Shown piece by piece: positions 48,542-55,983 of a stretch of 64,000 nucleotides of DNA. Origin of the DNA: Rhodobacteraceae bacterium HLUCCA12 (GTDB taxonomy: Bacteria; Pseudomonadota; Alphaproteobacteria; Rhodobacterales; Rhodobacteraceae); assembly GCA_001314715.1 (NCBI GenBank), contig LJSV01000001.1:1-64000 (forward strand), in the 5' to 3' direction. Made by a program: the position numbers and the translations under genes. The stretch's first letter is position 1; each line of letters opens with the position of its first letter. The notes below the pieces were generated by a model, which saw only the letters and a list, made by a program, of their open reading frames with translations, had not been told where the DNA came from and made no database searches.

Positions 48542-48874
48542 TTAGCGCGCGCAGTCGGCGCAAAACGGTGTTTCGGGTAACAGATCCAGCCGTTCGGGGG
48601 CGATCTCGGCGCCGCAGCGGGTGCAAAAGCCGTATTCGCCCGACTCGATGCGTTCAAGCGCGGCCTGGATCATCCGCGCCTCGTTCAGGCCGCCGCTTTC
48701 CATCGACGACAGCACCTCGTCGTTCTCGCGCTCGGTTGCCATCTCTTCCCAGTCCTTGCTGTCGTGCGAGCGCAGTTCGGCCTCGATGTCGTGGATGCGG
48801 GTGTCGAGTTCGTCGAGACGGGCCAGAAGCTGGGCCTTGCGCCGGTCGAGTTCGTCCTGGGGTAGGGTGGTCAT
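48542..48874 (-). CDS. DksA/TraR-family zinc-finger protein
   Basis: A 110-residue protein with an N-terminal acidic coiled coil (~1-50: LDELDTRIHDIEAELRSHD) and a C-terminal four-Cys zinc finger GFCTRCGAEIAPERL / TPFCADCAR. This matches TraR/DksA-type proteins that enter the RNA polymerase secondary channel. It is shorter than DksA (~150) and lacks the D-x-x-D-x-A coiled-coil tip, so it is closer to the YbiI/TraR-like small members. GCAGGAGGACGAC precedes the ATG. It is divergent from the sulfide operon; it may share its promoter region but has no known link. Confidence 0.87.
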   Translation of the reverse strand: MTTLPQDELDRRKAQLLARLDELDTRIHDIEAELRSHDSKDWEEMATERENDEVLSSMESGGLNEARMIQAALERIESGEYGFCTRCGAEIAPERLDLLPETPFCADCAR

Positions 48875-48960
48875 GTCGTCCTCCTGCGTGGTGTGGTGTC
48901 ATATCTAGGTGTCGGGGGCGGGGAATGCGATGATACAGGTCAAAAACACACATTCACAAC

Positions 48961-48988
48961 TTGCAATATGATTGCGCTTGTCTATATT
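48961..48988 (+). promoter_or_regulatory. promoter of the sulfide operon with overlapping palindrome
   Basis: TTGCAA (48961-48966) and TATATT (48983-48988) are 16 bases apart and lie 30 bases before the first gene. A palindrome GCAAT-ATG-ATTGC (48963-48975) covers the -35 and spacer, and ATTC-N8-CAAT (48952-48967) overlaps its left half. ATTC-N8-GAAT is the reported core for SqrR/BigR sulfide-responsive ArsR repressors, so this is one base off. A repressor bound here would block polymerase. No such regulator is encoded in the window. Confidence 0.55.
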
Positions 48989-49017
48989 GACCCCAGCAAC
49001 CAAGTGGAGCCTGCCAG

Positions 49018-49881
49018 ATGACACCTGAAATCCATGCCTTCTTCGACGAAGATACCTTTACCGTAACCTATGTCGTGCGCGATCCGTCGTCATCCAAGGT
49101 GGCGGTGGTCGATTCGGTTCTCGATTTCGACTATGCCTCGGGGCGGACCGACACGCGTTCGGCCGATGCCGTCATCGCGTTCGTCAAGGACAAGGGCCTG
49201 GAGGTGGAATGGCTGCTGGAAACGCATGTCCATGCCGATCACCTGTCGGCCGCGCCCTATATCCAGCAACAGCTGGGCGGCAAGATCGCCATCGGCGAGA
49301 ATATTCGCGTCGTTCAGGACACGTTCGGCAAGGTCTTCAACGAGGGCACCGAATTCCAGCGCGACGGGTCGCAATTCGATGCGCTGCTCAAGGAAGGCGA
49401 CAGTTTCCACATCGGCCAGTTGCGCGGCGACGTGCTGCACACACCGGGGCATACCCCGGCCTGCCTGAGCTATGTCATCGGAGATGCGGCCTTTGTCGGC
49501 GATACGCTGTTCATGCCCGATTTCGGCACCGCGCGGTGTGACTTTCCCGGTGGCTCGGCCGAGGTGATGTGGGATTCGATCCAGAAGATCCTGGCGCTGC
49601 CGGATGAGACACGCATCTTTGTCGGGCATGACTACAAGGCCGAGGGGCGCGACCAATATGCATGGGAAACCACGGTCGGCGCGCAGAAGGCGATGAACAA
49701 GCATGTCGGCGAGGGCAAGTCCAAGGACGATTTCGTCCGCGCCCGCAACGAACGCGACGGGCAACTGGCAATGCCACGGCTGATCATTCCGTCGCTGCAG
49801 GTCAACATGCGGGCCGGCCAGATGCCCAAGGCCGAAGACAACGGCGTGAGCTATCTCAAGGTGCCGGTCAACGGCCTTTGA
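49018..49881 (+). CDS. persulfide dioxygenase-like MBL-fold hydrolase (Blh/ETHE1 group)
   Basis: A 287-residue metallo-beta-lactamase-fold protein. The metal motif is ETHVHADHLSAAPYI (H-x-H-x-D-H), followed by HTPGHTPACLSYVIGDAAF, GDTLFMPDFGTARCDFPGG and FVGHDYK. The GTARCDFPGG segment is typical of the ETHE1/persulfide dioxygenase and Blh branch rather than of glyoxalase II. These oxidise glutathione persulfide to sulfite. It is first in an operon with two YeeE-type transporters and a DUF442 protein, a set found in BigR-controlled hydrogen sulfide detoxification operons. GGAG precedes the ATG by eight bases. Confidence 0.88.
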   Translation: MTPEIHAFFDEDTFTVTYVVRDPSSSKVAVVDSVLDFDYASGRTDTRSADAVIAFVKDKGLEVEWLLETHVHADHLSAAPYIQQQLGGKIAIGENIRVVQDTFGKVFNEGTEFQRDGSQFDALLKEGDSFHIGQLRGDVLHTPGHTPACLSYVIGDAAFVGDTLFMPDFGTARCDFPGGSAEVMWDSIQKILALPDETRIFVGHDYKAEGRDQYAWETTVGAQKAMNKHVGEGKSKDDFVRARNERDGQLAMPRLIIPSLQVNMRAGQMPKAEDNGVSYLKVPVNGL

Positions 49882-49990
49882 TCACCGCGAACCCGCCTTG
49901 CGCCGCGCCTCGGGAGAGGGGGCGCGGCAACGCGGGCAAGACCTGACGATCTGACGACCCCGGAAGGGGCGACGACAACAAAACGGGAAG

Positions 49991-50425
49991 ATGAACATGC
50001 AAGTGGATTGGATATGGGGCCTCGTCGGGGGCCTGATGATCGGTTCTGCCGCGGCGCTCTACCTTCTGGTCAATGGCCGGATCATGGGGGCGTCGGGTAT
50101 CATCGGCGGTCTGGTGGACCGCTCGGGCTGGGGCACCTGGGCCGAACGGCTGGCCTTTGTGGCCGGGCTGGCGCTGGTGCCGGTGCTGCTGCTGCCGCTC
50201 TATGCGGTCGAGGTCAGCACGAATATCACCTCGAACCTGTGGGTGGTGATCGGTGCGGGCCTTCTGGTGGGCGTCGGCACGCGGCTGGCCAATGGCTGCA
50301 CCTCGGGCCACGGGGTGTGCGGGATCTCGCGCTTTTCGCTGCGCGGAATGGGCGCGACGATCTTCTATCTTCTGGCCGGCGGCCTGTCGGTGGTTCTGTT
50401 CAAGCATCTGCTGGGGGTGATCTGA
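49991..50425 (+). CDS. pmpA: YeeE/YedE-type transporter half (PmpA-like)
   Basis: A 144-residue membrane protein with about four helices, one half of the YeeE/YedE fold that conducts reduced sulfur compounds such as thiosulfate. The conserved segment [20 protein letters not shown] contains the Cys residues proposed to interact with the substrate, followed by [21 protein letters not shown] precedes the ATG. It overlaps the next gene by one base (TGATG), as expected for the two-part PmpA-PmpB transporter. In Blh/BigR operons this pair is thought to move sulfite or related sulfur ions across the inner membrane. Confidence 0.9.
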   Translation: MNMQVDWIWGLVGGLMIGSAAALYLLVNGRIMGASGIIGGLVDRSGWGTWAERLAFVAGLALVPVLLLPLYAVEVSTNITSNLWVVIGAGLLVGVGTRLANGCTSGHGVCGISRFSLRGMGATIFYLLAGGLSVVLFKHLLGVI

Positions 50426-50889
50426 TGTTTCGCAATGTTTTCGCATTTCTGGCCGGTGGATTGTTCGGTGCCGGGCTTCTGGTCTCGGGGATGACCAACA
50501 CCGAGAAGGTTCAGGGCTGGCTTGACATCTTCGGTGACTGGGATCCGACCCTGGCCTTCGTCTTGGGCGGCGCGATCCTGCCGATGGCGGTCGCCTGGAA
50601 CATCGCCGCGCGCCGGGCCCGCCCGGTATTGGGCGGCGAGATGCCGGGCAGGTCGTCGACGCAGATCGACCGCAACCTGGTGATCGGCTCGCTGATGTTC
50701 GGCGCCGGTTGGGGCATGGCCGGGCTTTGCCCCGGACCGGCGGTCGCGTCGATCGGTTGGGGCGGCGTCGGTGGTCTGGTCTTTCTGCTGGCGATGATCG
50801 CCGGTATGCTGGCCGCACCTGGCCTGCGTCGCAGGCTCGATCGCGCCGCAGCCGCGCTCGGCGGTCAGAACCCGCAACTTGGAGCATGA
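50425..50889 (+). CDS. pmpB: YeeE/YedE-type transporter half (PmpB-like)
   Basis: Second half of the sulfur-compound transporter, 154 residues with four to five helices. It opens with VFAFLAGGLFGAGLLVSGMT and KVQGWLDIFGDWDPTLAFVL, both typical of PmpB, and has the Cys-containing GMAGLCPGPAVASIGWGG near the C terminus. Its start overlaps the pmpA stop, so it is translationally coupled; the DUF442 gene follows 11 bases later. Confidence 0.9.
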   Translation: MFRNVFAFLAGGLFGAGLLVSGMTNTEKVQGWLDIFGDWDPTLAFVLGGAILPMAVAWNIAARRARPVLGGEMPGRSSTQIDRNLVIGSLMFGAGWGMAGLCPGPAVASIGWGGVGGLVFLLAMIAGMLAAPGLRRRLDRAAAALGGQNPQLGA

Positions 50890-50900
50890 GGCAAGAAACC

Positions 50901-51335
50901 ATGGAAATTCGTCCGCTTAACGACAGCTACGCCGTCTCGCCGCAGATCTCGGCACAGGACATGCCTGCCATTGCGCAGGCGGGGTTCTCGGTGGTGATTT
51001 GCAATCGCCCCGATGGCGAGGTCGGCCCCGACCACAAGGTTGCCGCGCTCAAGGCCGCGGCCGAGGCCGAGGGACTGGACTTTGTCGTCAATCCGGTGGT
51101 GCCGGGCGGGCTGACGATGGACAATGTCACGCTCCAGCGCGAGGCCATCGACAGCGCCGAACGCGACGGCAACAAGGTGCTGGCTTATTGCGCCTCGGGC
51201 AACCGCTCGTCGATCGTCTGGGCACTGGCCAATGCCGGGCGCCAGCCGACCGACAGCCTGATCGCGGCGGGGGCGCAATACGGCTATCAGACCGGCCAGT
51301 TCCGCGATCTGATCGACCGGCTTGCGGCCGAGTGA
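50901..51335 (+). CDS. TIGR01244/DUF442 sulfurtransferase-phosphatase-like protein
   Basis: A 144-residue protein of the DUF442 family, which forms the N-terminal domain of two-domain Blh proteins and here is a separate gene. Segments: YAVSPQISAQDMPAIAQAGF and the active-site loop VLAYCASGNRSSIVWAL, a C-x5-R (phosphatase-like) loop whose Cys may carry a persulfide. The family is suggested to act as a rhodanese-like sulfur transferase with the persulfide dioxygenase. GAGG precedes the ATG at 50901. It is the last gene of the operon; a terminator follows. Confidence 0.87.
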   Translation: MEIRPLNDSYAVSPQISAQDMPAIAQAGFSVVICNRPDGEVGPDHKVAALKAAAEAEGLDFVVNPVVPGGLTMDNVTLQREAIDSAERDGNKVLAYCASGNRSSIVWALANAGRQPTDSLIAAGAQYGYQTGQFRDLIDRLAAE

Positions 51336-51368
51336 CGCGCCGCTGAAACGCGCCGGGCGGCGATGACG

Positions 51369-51399
51369 GGGGCGGGCCGGACCCGCCCCGTTGTCGTTT
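51369..51399 (+). terminator. terminator after the sulfide operon
   Basis: GGGGCGGG / CCCGCCCC (51369-51376, 51382-51389) with loop CCGGA is followed by GTTGTCGTTT. It lies 33 bases after the last operon gene and before the convergent DUF502 gene. Confidence 0.65.
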
Positions 51400-51439
51400 G
51401 GGGAACCGACGCGCCGGCCTTTCCGGCCCCGCTACCGTG

Positions 51440-52108
51440 TCATCGGGCACCCCGGCCGCGCGGGCGTTCGGGGTCGGGCACGACCAGCCCGGCCGAAATC
51501 ACCAGCTTCGCCGCGTCCTCGACCGTCATGTCCAGCAAGACGACCTCGGATTCCGGCACGAACAGCAGAAAGCCCGAGGTCGGGTTGGGCGTGGTCGGCA
51601 GAAAGACCGAGAGATGCTTTTCGGCACCCATGCTGGCCGCGATCTCGCCCTTGGCGTCGGTCGATACGAAGGCGATTGCCCATAGTCCGGGGCGCGGATA
51701 CTGTACAAGACACGAGCGATTGAAGCTGGTCGAGGATTGCGCCAAAACGGTTTCGGCGATCTGCTTGATCGCATTATAGATCGTGCGCACCACCGGCATC
51801 CGGGCGACGATCACCTCGCTCCACTCGATCAGGCTGCGCCCGATCAACCCCTTGGCCAGCGCCCCCACGACCAGCGTGAACAGGATGAAGACCAGCACCC
51901 CGAGGCCGGGAAAGCTGATGTCCAGCAAGACATCGGGCAGCAACCGGCGCGGGATCAGGGGCACCACCTTGCTGTCGATGAATTCGACAACCGACACGAT
52001 CAGCCAGACTGTCAGCACGGCGGGCGCGACCACCACAAGCCCGGTCAGGAACGAATTGCGCAAACTGGCAAGAAGCCCGCGTTTGTGCGGGCGGATCGGG
52101 CTGGACAT
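51440..52108 (-). CDS. DUF502 family membrane protein
   Basis: A 222-residue protein with two transmembrane helices near the N terminus (FLTGLVVVAPAVLTVWLIVS and FPGLGVLVFILFTLVVGALA) and a soluble C-terminal domain. The family segments MPVVRTIYNAIKQIAETVL, VSTDAKGEIA, VFLPTTPNPTSGFLLFVPES and LDMTVEDAAKLVISAGLV are all clear. Function is not established (plant homologues are called COV). It stands alone, convergent with the sulfide operon and about 80 bases downstream of the psuG end on the same strand. Confidence 0.9.
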   Translation of the reverse strand: MSSPIRPHKRGLLASLRNSFLTGLVVVAPAVLTVWLIVSVVEFIDSKVVPLIPRRLLPDVLLDISFPGLGVLVFILFTLVVGALAKGLIGRSLIEWSEVIVARMPVVRTIYNAIKQIAETVLAQSSTSFNRSCLVQYPRPGLWAIAFVSTDAKGEIAASMGAEKHLSVFLPTTPNPTSGFLLFVPESEVVLLDMTVEDAAKLVISAGLVVPDPERPRGRGAR

Positions 52109-52188
52109 GGGATGCTTCCGGCTATGGGGCGGGGACAGTCACACCCATGTAAAAGCGCCGTGCCCGCCGCGCAAGGGTCTGGTCTGGC

Positions 52189-53106
52189 TTACCGCATCGC
52201 CGCCAGTTCGCGGGCGACGGCCCCGGCCAGTCGCGCGTTGTTGCGCACCAATGCGATATTGGCCTTGAGCGAGCGCCCCTCGGTCAGCGTGACGATGCGG
52301 TCCAGCAGAAATGGCGTCACGTCCTTGGCCGCGATGCCCTGCGCGCGTGCCTCGTCGGTTGCGCGCGCGATCAGCGGCTCCAGCGTGGTGCGCGCGATCT
52401 CGTCGCCCAGCGGGATCGGGTTGGCCACCAGTTGCCCGCCGCCAAGCCCCAGAACCGCGCGCATCCGGTGCGACTGGGCGATCTGGGCGGCGCTGTCCAT
52501 CCGCAACGGCGCCTTGAGCCCTGAATCGCGCGACCAGAAGGCGGGCAGGGCGTCTTGCCCGAAGGCGATGACCGGAACGCCCAGCGTTTCCAGAACCTCC
52601 AGCGTTTTTGGCAGATCGAGGATTGCCTTGGCCCCCGCCGCGACCACCGTCACGGGCGTTCGCGCCAGTTCGTGCAGATCGGCCGAGATGTCAAAGCTGG
52701 CTTCGGCGCCCCGATGAACGCCGCCGATGCCCCCGGTGGCAAATACATCGATCGAGGCCAGCGCGGCGCAGATCATGGTGGCGGCGACCGTCGTCGCGCC
52801 GGTGCGGCCCTGGGCCAGGCAGGCGGCCAGATCGGCGCGCGACAGTTTCATCGCATCCGTCGATTGCGCCAGCGCGCGCAGTTGAGCCGGCTCCAGCCCG
52901 ATATGGATCGCGCCGGCCATCACCGCAATGGTCGCGGGCACCGCGCCGGCGGCGCGCACCTCGTCCTCGACCGTGGTGGCGGTGTCCAGGTTCTGCGGCC
53001 AGGGCATGCCGTGGGTGATGATGGTCGATTCCAGCGCGACGATGGCGCGGCCGGTGTCGCGCGCCTGCGCGACCTCGGGCGAAAAGACAAGCGGCGGATG
53101 GGTCAT
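52189..53106 (-). CDS. psuG: pseudouridine-5'-phosphate glycosidase
   Basis: Splits pseudouridine 5'-phosphate into uracil and ribose 5-phosphate. It has 305 residues. Family segments: ALESTIITHGMPWPQN, GAIHIGLEPAQL, KLSRADLAACLAQGRTGATT, VFATGGIGGVHRGAEASFDI, GAKAILDLPKTLEVLETLGV and VANPIPLGDEIA. The ATG at 53106 follows psuK by 16 bases. It completes the two-step pseudouridine breakdown route with PsuK; uracil from this route would enter pyrimidine salvage. Confidence 0.95.
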   Translation of the reverse strand: MTHPPLVFSPEVAQARDTGRAIVALESTIITHGMPWPQNLDTATTVEDEVRAAGAVPATIAVMAGAIHIGLEPAQLRALAQSTDAMKLSRADLAACLAQGRTGATTVAATMICAALASIDVFATGGIGGVHRGAEASFDISADLHELARTPVTVVAAGAKAILDLPKTLEVLETLGVPVIAFGQDALPAFWSRDSGLKAPLRMDSAAQIAQSHRMRAVLGLGGGQLVANPIPLGDEIARTTLEPLIARATDEARAQGIAAKDVTPFLLDRIVTLTEGRSLKANIALVRNNARLAGAVARELAAMR

Positions 53107-53122
53107 TGGCAGGGTCCGGTCT

Positions 53123-54010
53123 TCATGTGGTTTCACCGGCGACATGGTCGGCGGCGGCGTCCTGGGCGCGGGCAAGTGCCTCGGCCGGGGATTCGCCGCG
53201 CGATTCGGCCACCATATGCGCGGCCAGGAACGTATCACCCGCGCCGGTCACGCGCACCGCCCTGACCGCCCGCGCGGCGCGGGTCAGCGGTTCGCCGCCG
53301 GCGTGCAGGTCGGTGGCGTCGCGCGCCCCGTCGGTGACCAGCACCCGCGTCGCCCCCGCCGCGACCAGCGCGATTGCGGCGCTGCGGCTGTCCGAAAAGC
53401 GCGCACCGCCCAGGATGCAGGCCTCTTCCAGATTGACATAGAGCGTCGCGCGCGGATGGCGCATCAGCGGGCGCAGCCGGTCGGCCTTGCCCGGGCTTGC
53501 CGGGACGACATACAGATCGGCAGCTGAAAAAAGCGGCGACCGGGCGATCTCGGCCAACAGATCGACGGTCAGATTGCCGTCCAGCACGATCCGCCCGGCA
53601 AAGGGCGCCTGCGCGGACCCCAGCCGGCCATCGGCCAGCGGCCGCAGGATGGCATCGCCCGCGGCCTCAAGCGAATGGGCATCGGCGATGGCCGCGATCA
53701 GGCCGCTGTCATCCTCGATCGCCATGTAGCGGTCGGTGGACAGGGTGGCGCTGCGCCAGACATAGTGCATCACCAGACCCATCGCGCGGGCGCGGTCCAT
53801 CAGTTCGTCCCCTTCGGGGTCGCGGCCGATGGCGGTCAGCAGGGCAGGACGCTGGTTCAGGCGCGCAAGCGTTACGGCGATGTTCATCACCACGCCCCCC
53901 GGCAGGCGCTGGATCGTGCCCGCCACATCCGCGCCCGGTGTCATCCTGCTTTCGGTCCGTCCGATCATGTCCCATAGGACGGAACCGATGCACAGGAAAT
54001 CTGGCGTCAT
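53123..54010 (-). CDS. psuK: PfkB-family kinase, probably pseudouridine kinase
   Basis: A 295-residue ribokinase-like protein. It has the N-terminal GGVVMNIAVTLARLN substrate motif and the C-terminal VRVTGAGDTFLAAHM, with the catalytic Asp in the G-A-G-D anion hole. The specificity call comes from its position between a methyltransferase and psuG: PsuK phosphorylates pseudouridine to the psuG substrate. Spacing to both neighbours is short (8 and 16 bases), so the three form an operon. Confidence 0.88.
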   Translation of the reverse strand: MTPDFLCIGSVLWDMIGRTESRMTPGADVAGTIQRLPGGVVMNIAVTLARLNQRPALLTAIGRDPEGDELMDRARAMGLVMHYVWRSATLSTDRYMAIEDDSGLIAAIADAHSLEAAGDAILRPLADGRLGSAQAPFAGRIVLDGNLTVDLLAEIARSPLFSAADLYVVPASPGKADRLRPLMRHPRATLYVNLEEACILGGARFSDSRSAAIALVAAGATRVLVTDGARDATDLHAGGEPLTRAARAVRAVRVTGAGDTFLAAHMVAESRGESPAEALARAQDAAADHVAGETT

Positions 54011-54018
54011 CGCGGTGC

Positions 54019-54651
54019 TCAGGCCTTTCGGAACCGGACGATCAGCGCGCGGTCCCCGGCATGGTCGGGATCGCGCGTCCGCGCGGCTTCGCCATAGATC
54101 GGCACCTCGCGCACCTCCAGCCCGGAAATGGCGTCGGCCATCGCATCCAGCGCCGGGCCAAAGCCGCGGTTGTCCCAGACCGCGGCATTGACCGACAGCG
54201 CGAAAAGCGCGCCGGGGGCGGCCACGTGCAGCAGCGGTGTCAGGCCTTCGGGGCCGACATGGCCGTGGGTGAAGGTGCCGGAACTGACCAGCCCGCCGTA
54301 GCCCGGCTGAAGATCCAGCGGCTGGGTGATGTCGGCCTGGTAGAGCGCGCGGTAAAGGCCCTTGTCGCGCGCGCGCTCCAGCATCTCGCCCGACAGATCG
54401 ACGGCATCGATCGGGCCGTCAAAGCCCAGCCCGCGCAAAGCCGCGGCCAGCAGCCCGGTGCCCGCGCCGATGTCGAGAACCGGGCCGGTGCCGCCCCCTT
54501 CCATCCAGGCCGCGGCGACATGGGCGGGCAGCAGGTAGTCCATGCCCGCCGCGAAGTCGGAATCGTAACTGTCGGCCCAGCCGGCATAGAGTTGCAGGCA
54601 GGCCTCGGGGCCAGAGAGCGCGTAGGCGCCATTCAGATCTGCTTTTGTCAT
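54019..54651 (-). CDS. class I SAM-dependent methyltransferase
   Basis: A 210-residue Rossmann-fold methyltransferase. The SAM-binding motif I is VLDIGAGTGLLAAAL, followed by the acidic DAVDLSGEMLERA (motif II) and QADITQPLDLQPGY. The substrate is unknown. It starts at 54651 and is the first gene of an operon with psuK and psuG, eight bases before psuK. The operon is divergent from the acyl-CoA catabolic operon, and their 122-base gap holds the 18-base palindrome. A methylated nucleoside or RNA substrate is conceivable from context, but nothing in the protein shows it. Confidence 0.82.
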   Translation of the reverse strand: MTKADLNGAYALSGPEACLQLYAGWADSYDSDFAAGMDYLLPAHVAAAWMEGGGTGPVLDIGAGTGLLAAALRGLGFDGPIDAVDLSGEMLERARDKGLYRALYQADITQPLDLQPGYGGLVSSGTFTHGHVGPEGLTPLLHVAAPGALFALSVNAAVWDNRGFGPALDAMADAISGLEVREVPIYGEAARTRDPDHAGDRALIVRFRKA

Positions 54652-54719
54652 GGCGCCATGTTGGCCATGGCGGTGGCCGGAATACAAGAGCCCATCGTTT
54701 CGCGCCGGCCCGTGCCGGA

Positions 54720-54748
54720 TTGACAGATATTCTAACAACTGTTAGAAA
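54720..54748 (+). promoter_or_regulatory. promoter and operator of the acyl-CoA carboxylase operon
   Basis: A consensus -35 TTGACA (54720-54725) is followed 17 bases later by TAGAAA (54743-54748). Between and overlapping them is the 18-base palindrome TTCTAACAACTGTTAGAA (54730-54747; 8-base arms, 2-base centre). This is the classical position for a TetR-type repressor. The first gene starts 26 bases after the -10. The same site could also affect the divergent methyltransferase operon. No TetR gene is found in the window. Confidence 0.65.
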
Positions 54749-54773
54749 CAATCCCGCCGGAGGAGGAACGCAT

Positions 54774-55508
54774 ATGCCCGAGCACAGGAAAACCCCGCAA
54801 AAGCTGCCGCAGGAAATCGCGCAATATCTGGCCGTTACGACCTATGTGGACCATGACGCGCCCGAGATTCGGCGCTATGTCGCCGAGGCGTTGTCGGGGC
54901 TGCCAGACACGGCCAGCGATACCGACAAGGCGATCCGGCTGTTCGAAGCGGTGCGCGATGGCCTGCGCTATGATCCCTACTCATTCGCTCTCGATGCCGA
55001 GGATTATCGCGCCAGCCGGATCGTGCGTCAGCAGTCGGGGTTTTGCGTGCCCAAGGCAATCTTGCTTGCCGCCTGCCTGCGCGCGGCGGGAATTCCGGCC
55101 GCGCTGGGCTTTGCCGATGTGCGCAACCATCTGAACACGCCCAAATTGTCCGAGCTGATGGGCACCGACGTGTTCATCTATCACGGCTATGTCCAGCTTT
55201 GGGCCGATGGCAAGACCTGGAAGGTCACGCCCGCCTTCAACATGGAATTGTGCGCGCGTTTCGGTGTCAAGCCGCTGGTGTTCGACGGGACCGCCGATGC
55301 GCTGTTTCACGAATACGATCAGGGGGGGCGCCAGCATATGGACTATATCAACGACCGTGGCCTGTTCGTCGACCTGCCGGCCGAGGAATTCCTGGCGACC
55401 TTTCGCAAGACCTATCCCAAACTTGAAGAATACAACCGCAACAAGCTACTGGAACAGGGCGCGGACGGGGTGGATGCCGGGTTCGCCGCCGGGGGTGCCG
55501 GGGCGTGA
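54774..55508 (+). CDS. transglutaminase-like protein, first gene of the acyl-CoA catabolic operon
   Basis: A 244-residue soluble protein of the transglutaminase-like Cys-protease-fold superfamily. The Cys is at 91 in RQQSGFCVPKAILLAACLRA, a pattern typical of the family, and the His at 137 in YHGYVQLWADG. The third residue (Asp in V-D-P-T) is replaced: the sequence reads TWKVTPAFN with Thr152. It has no signal peptide. The superfamily includes peptidases, amidases and proteins of unknown role, so it might cleave an amide or thioester. AGGAGGAAC precedes the ATG. Its end overlaps the next start in GTGA. Confidence 0.78.
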   Translation: MPEHRKTPQKLPQEIAQYLAVTTYVDHDAPEIRRYVAEALSGLPDTASDTDKAIRLFEAVRDGLRYDPYSFALDAEDYRASRIVRQQSGFCVPKAILLAACLRAAGIPAALGFADVRNHLNTPKLSELMGTDVFIYHGYVQLWADGKTWKVTPAFNMELCARFGVKPLVFDGTADALFHEYDQGGRQHMDYINDRGLFVDLPAEEFLATFRKTYPKLEEYNRNKLLEQGADGVDAGFAAGGAGA

Positions 55509-55948
55509 AATACCTCGAAGACTATCACACCGGGCAAGTGTTCCACCGCCAAAGCCGGCCGATGAGCGCCGAAGGCATCATGGACTTCGCCCGCGAATGG
55601 GATCCGCAGCGCCTGCATCTGGATGCCGACTTCGCCACCGCGATGCACGGAAGCCTGATCGCATCGGGCTTTCAGACGATGCTGCACGCGTTTCAGCCCT
55701 TCATGCACGATGTCTTTTCGCAGATGGAGAATATCGGCGGGCTGGGGCTGGACAACCTGCGCTGGCGGCGCCCGGTGCGCCCCGATGAAGTGCTGGATCT
55801 GAGCATGGAAATCACCGCCGTCACGCCGTCGCGCTCAAAGCCCGACCGCGGTGTTCTGGGCTATCGGATCAGCGCCCGCAACCCGGCCGGCGAAGAGGTG
55901 TTTTGCACCGATTGCGCCGTCATGATCCGACGCCGCCCCGCGCCCTGA
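55505..55948 (+). CDS. MaoC-like (R)-specific enoyl-CoA hydratase
   Basis: A 147-residue hotdog-fold protein of the MaoC dehydratase family. It has the hydratase dyad in AREWDPQRLHLDADFAT (Asp-x4-His), followed by GSLIASGFQTMLHAF and the C-terminal strands around LRWRRPVRPDEVLDLSMEI, typical of MaoC. It probably hydrates an unsaturated acyl-CoA or dehydrates a 3-hydroxyacyl-CoA. The GTG start overlaps the stop of the transglutaminase-like gene (GTGA), tying the two together. Confidence 0.86.
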   Translation: MKYLEDYHTGQVFHRQSRPMSAEGIMDFAREWDPQRLHLDADFATAMHGSLIASGFQTMLHAFQPFMHDVFSQMENIGGLGLDNLRWRRPVRPDEVLDLSMEITAVTPSRSKPDRGVLGYRISARNPAGEEVFCTDCAVMIRRRPAP

Positions 55949-55983
55949 TCGCGCCCGCGCCACCGTTTCCAGGAGAGCCATCC

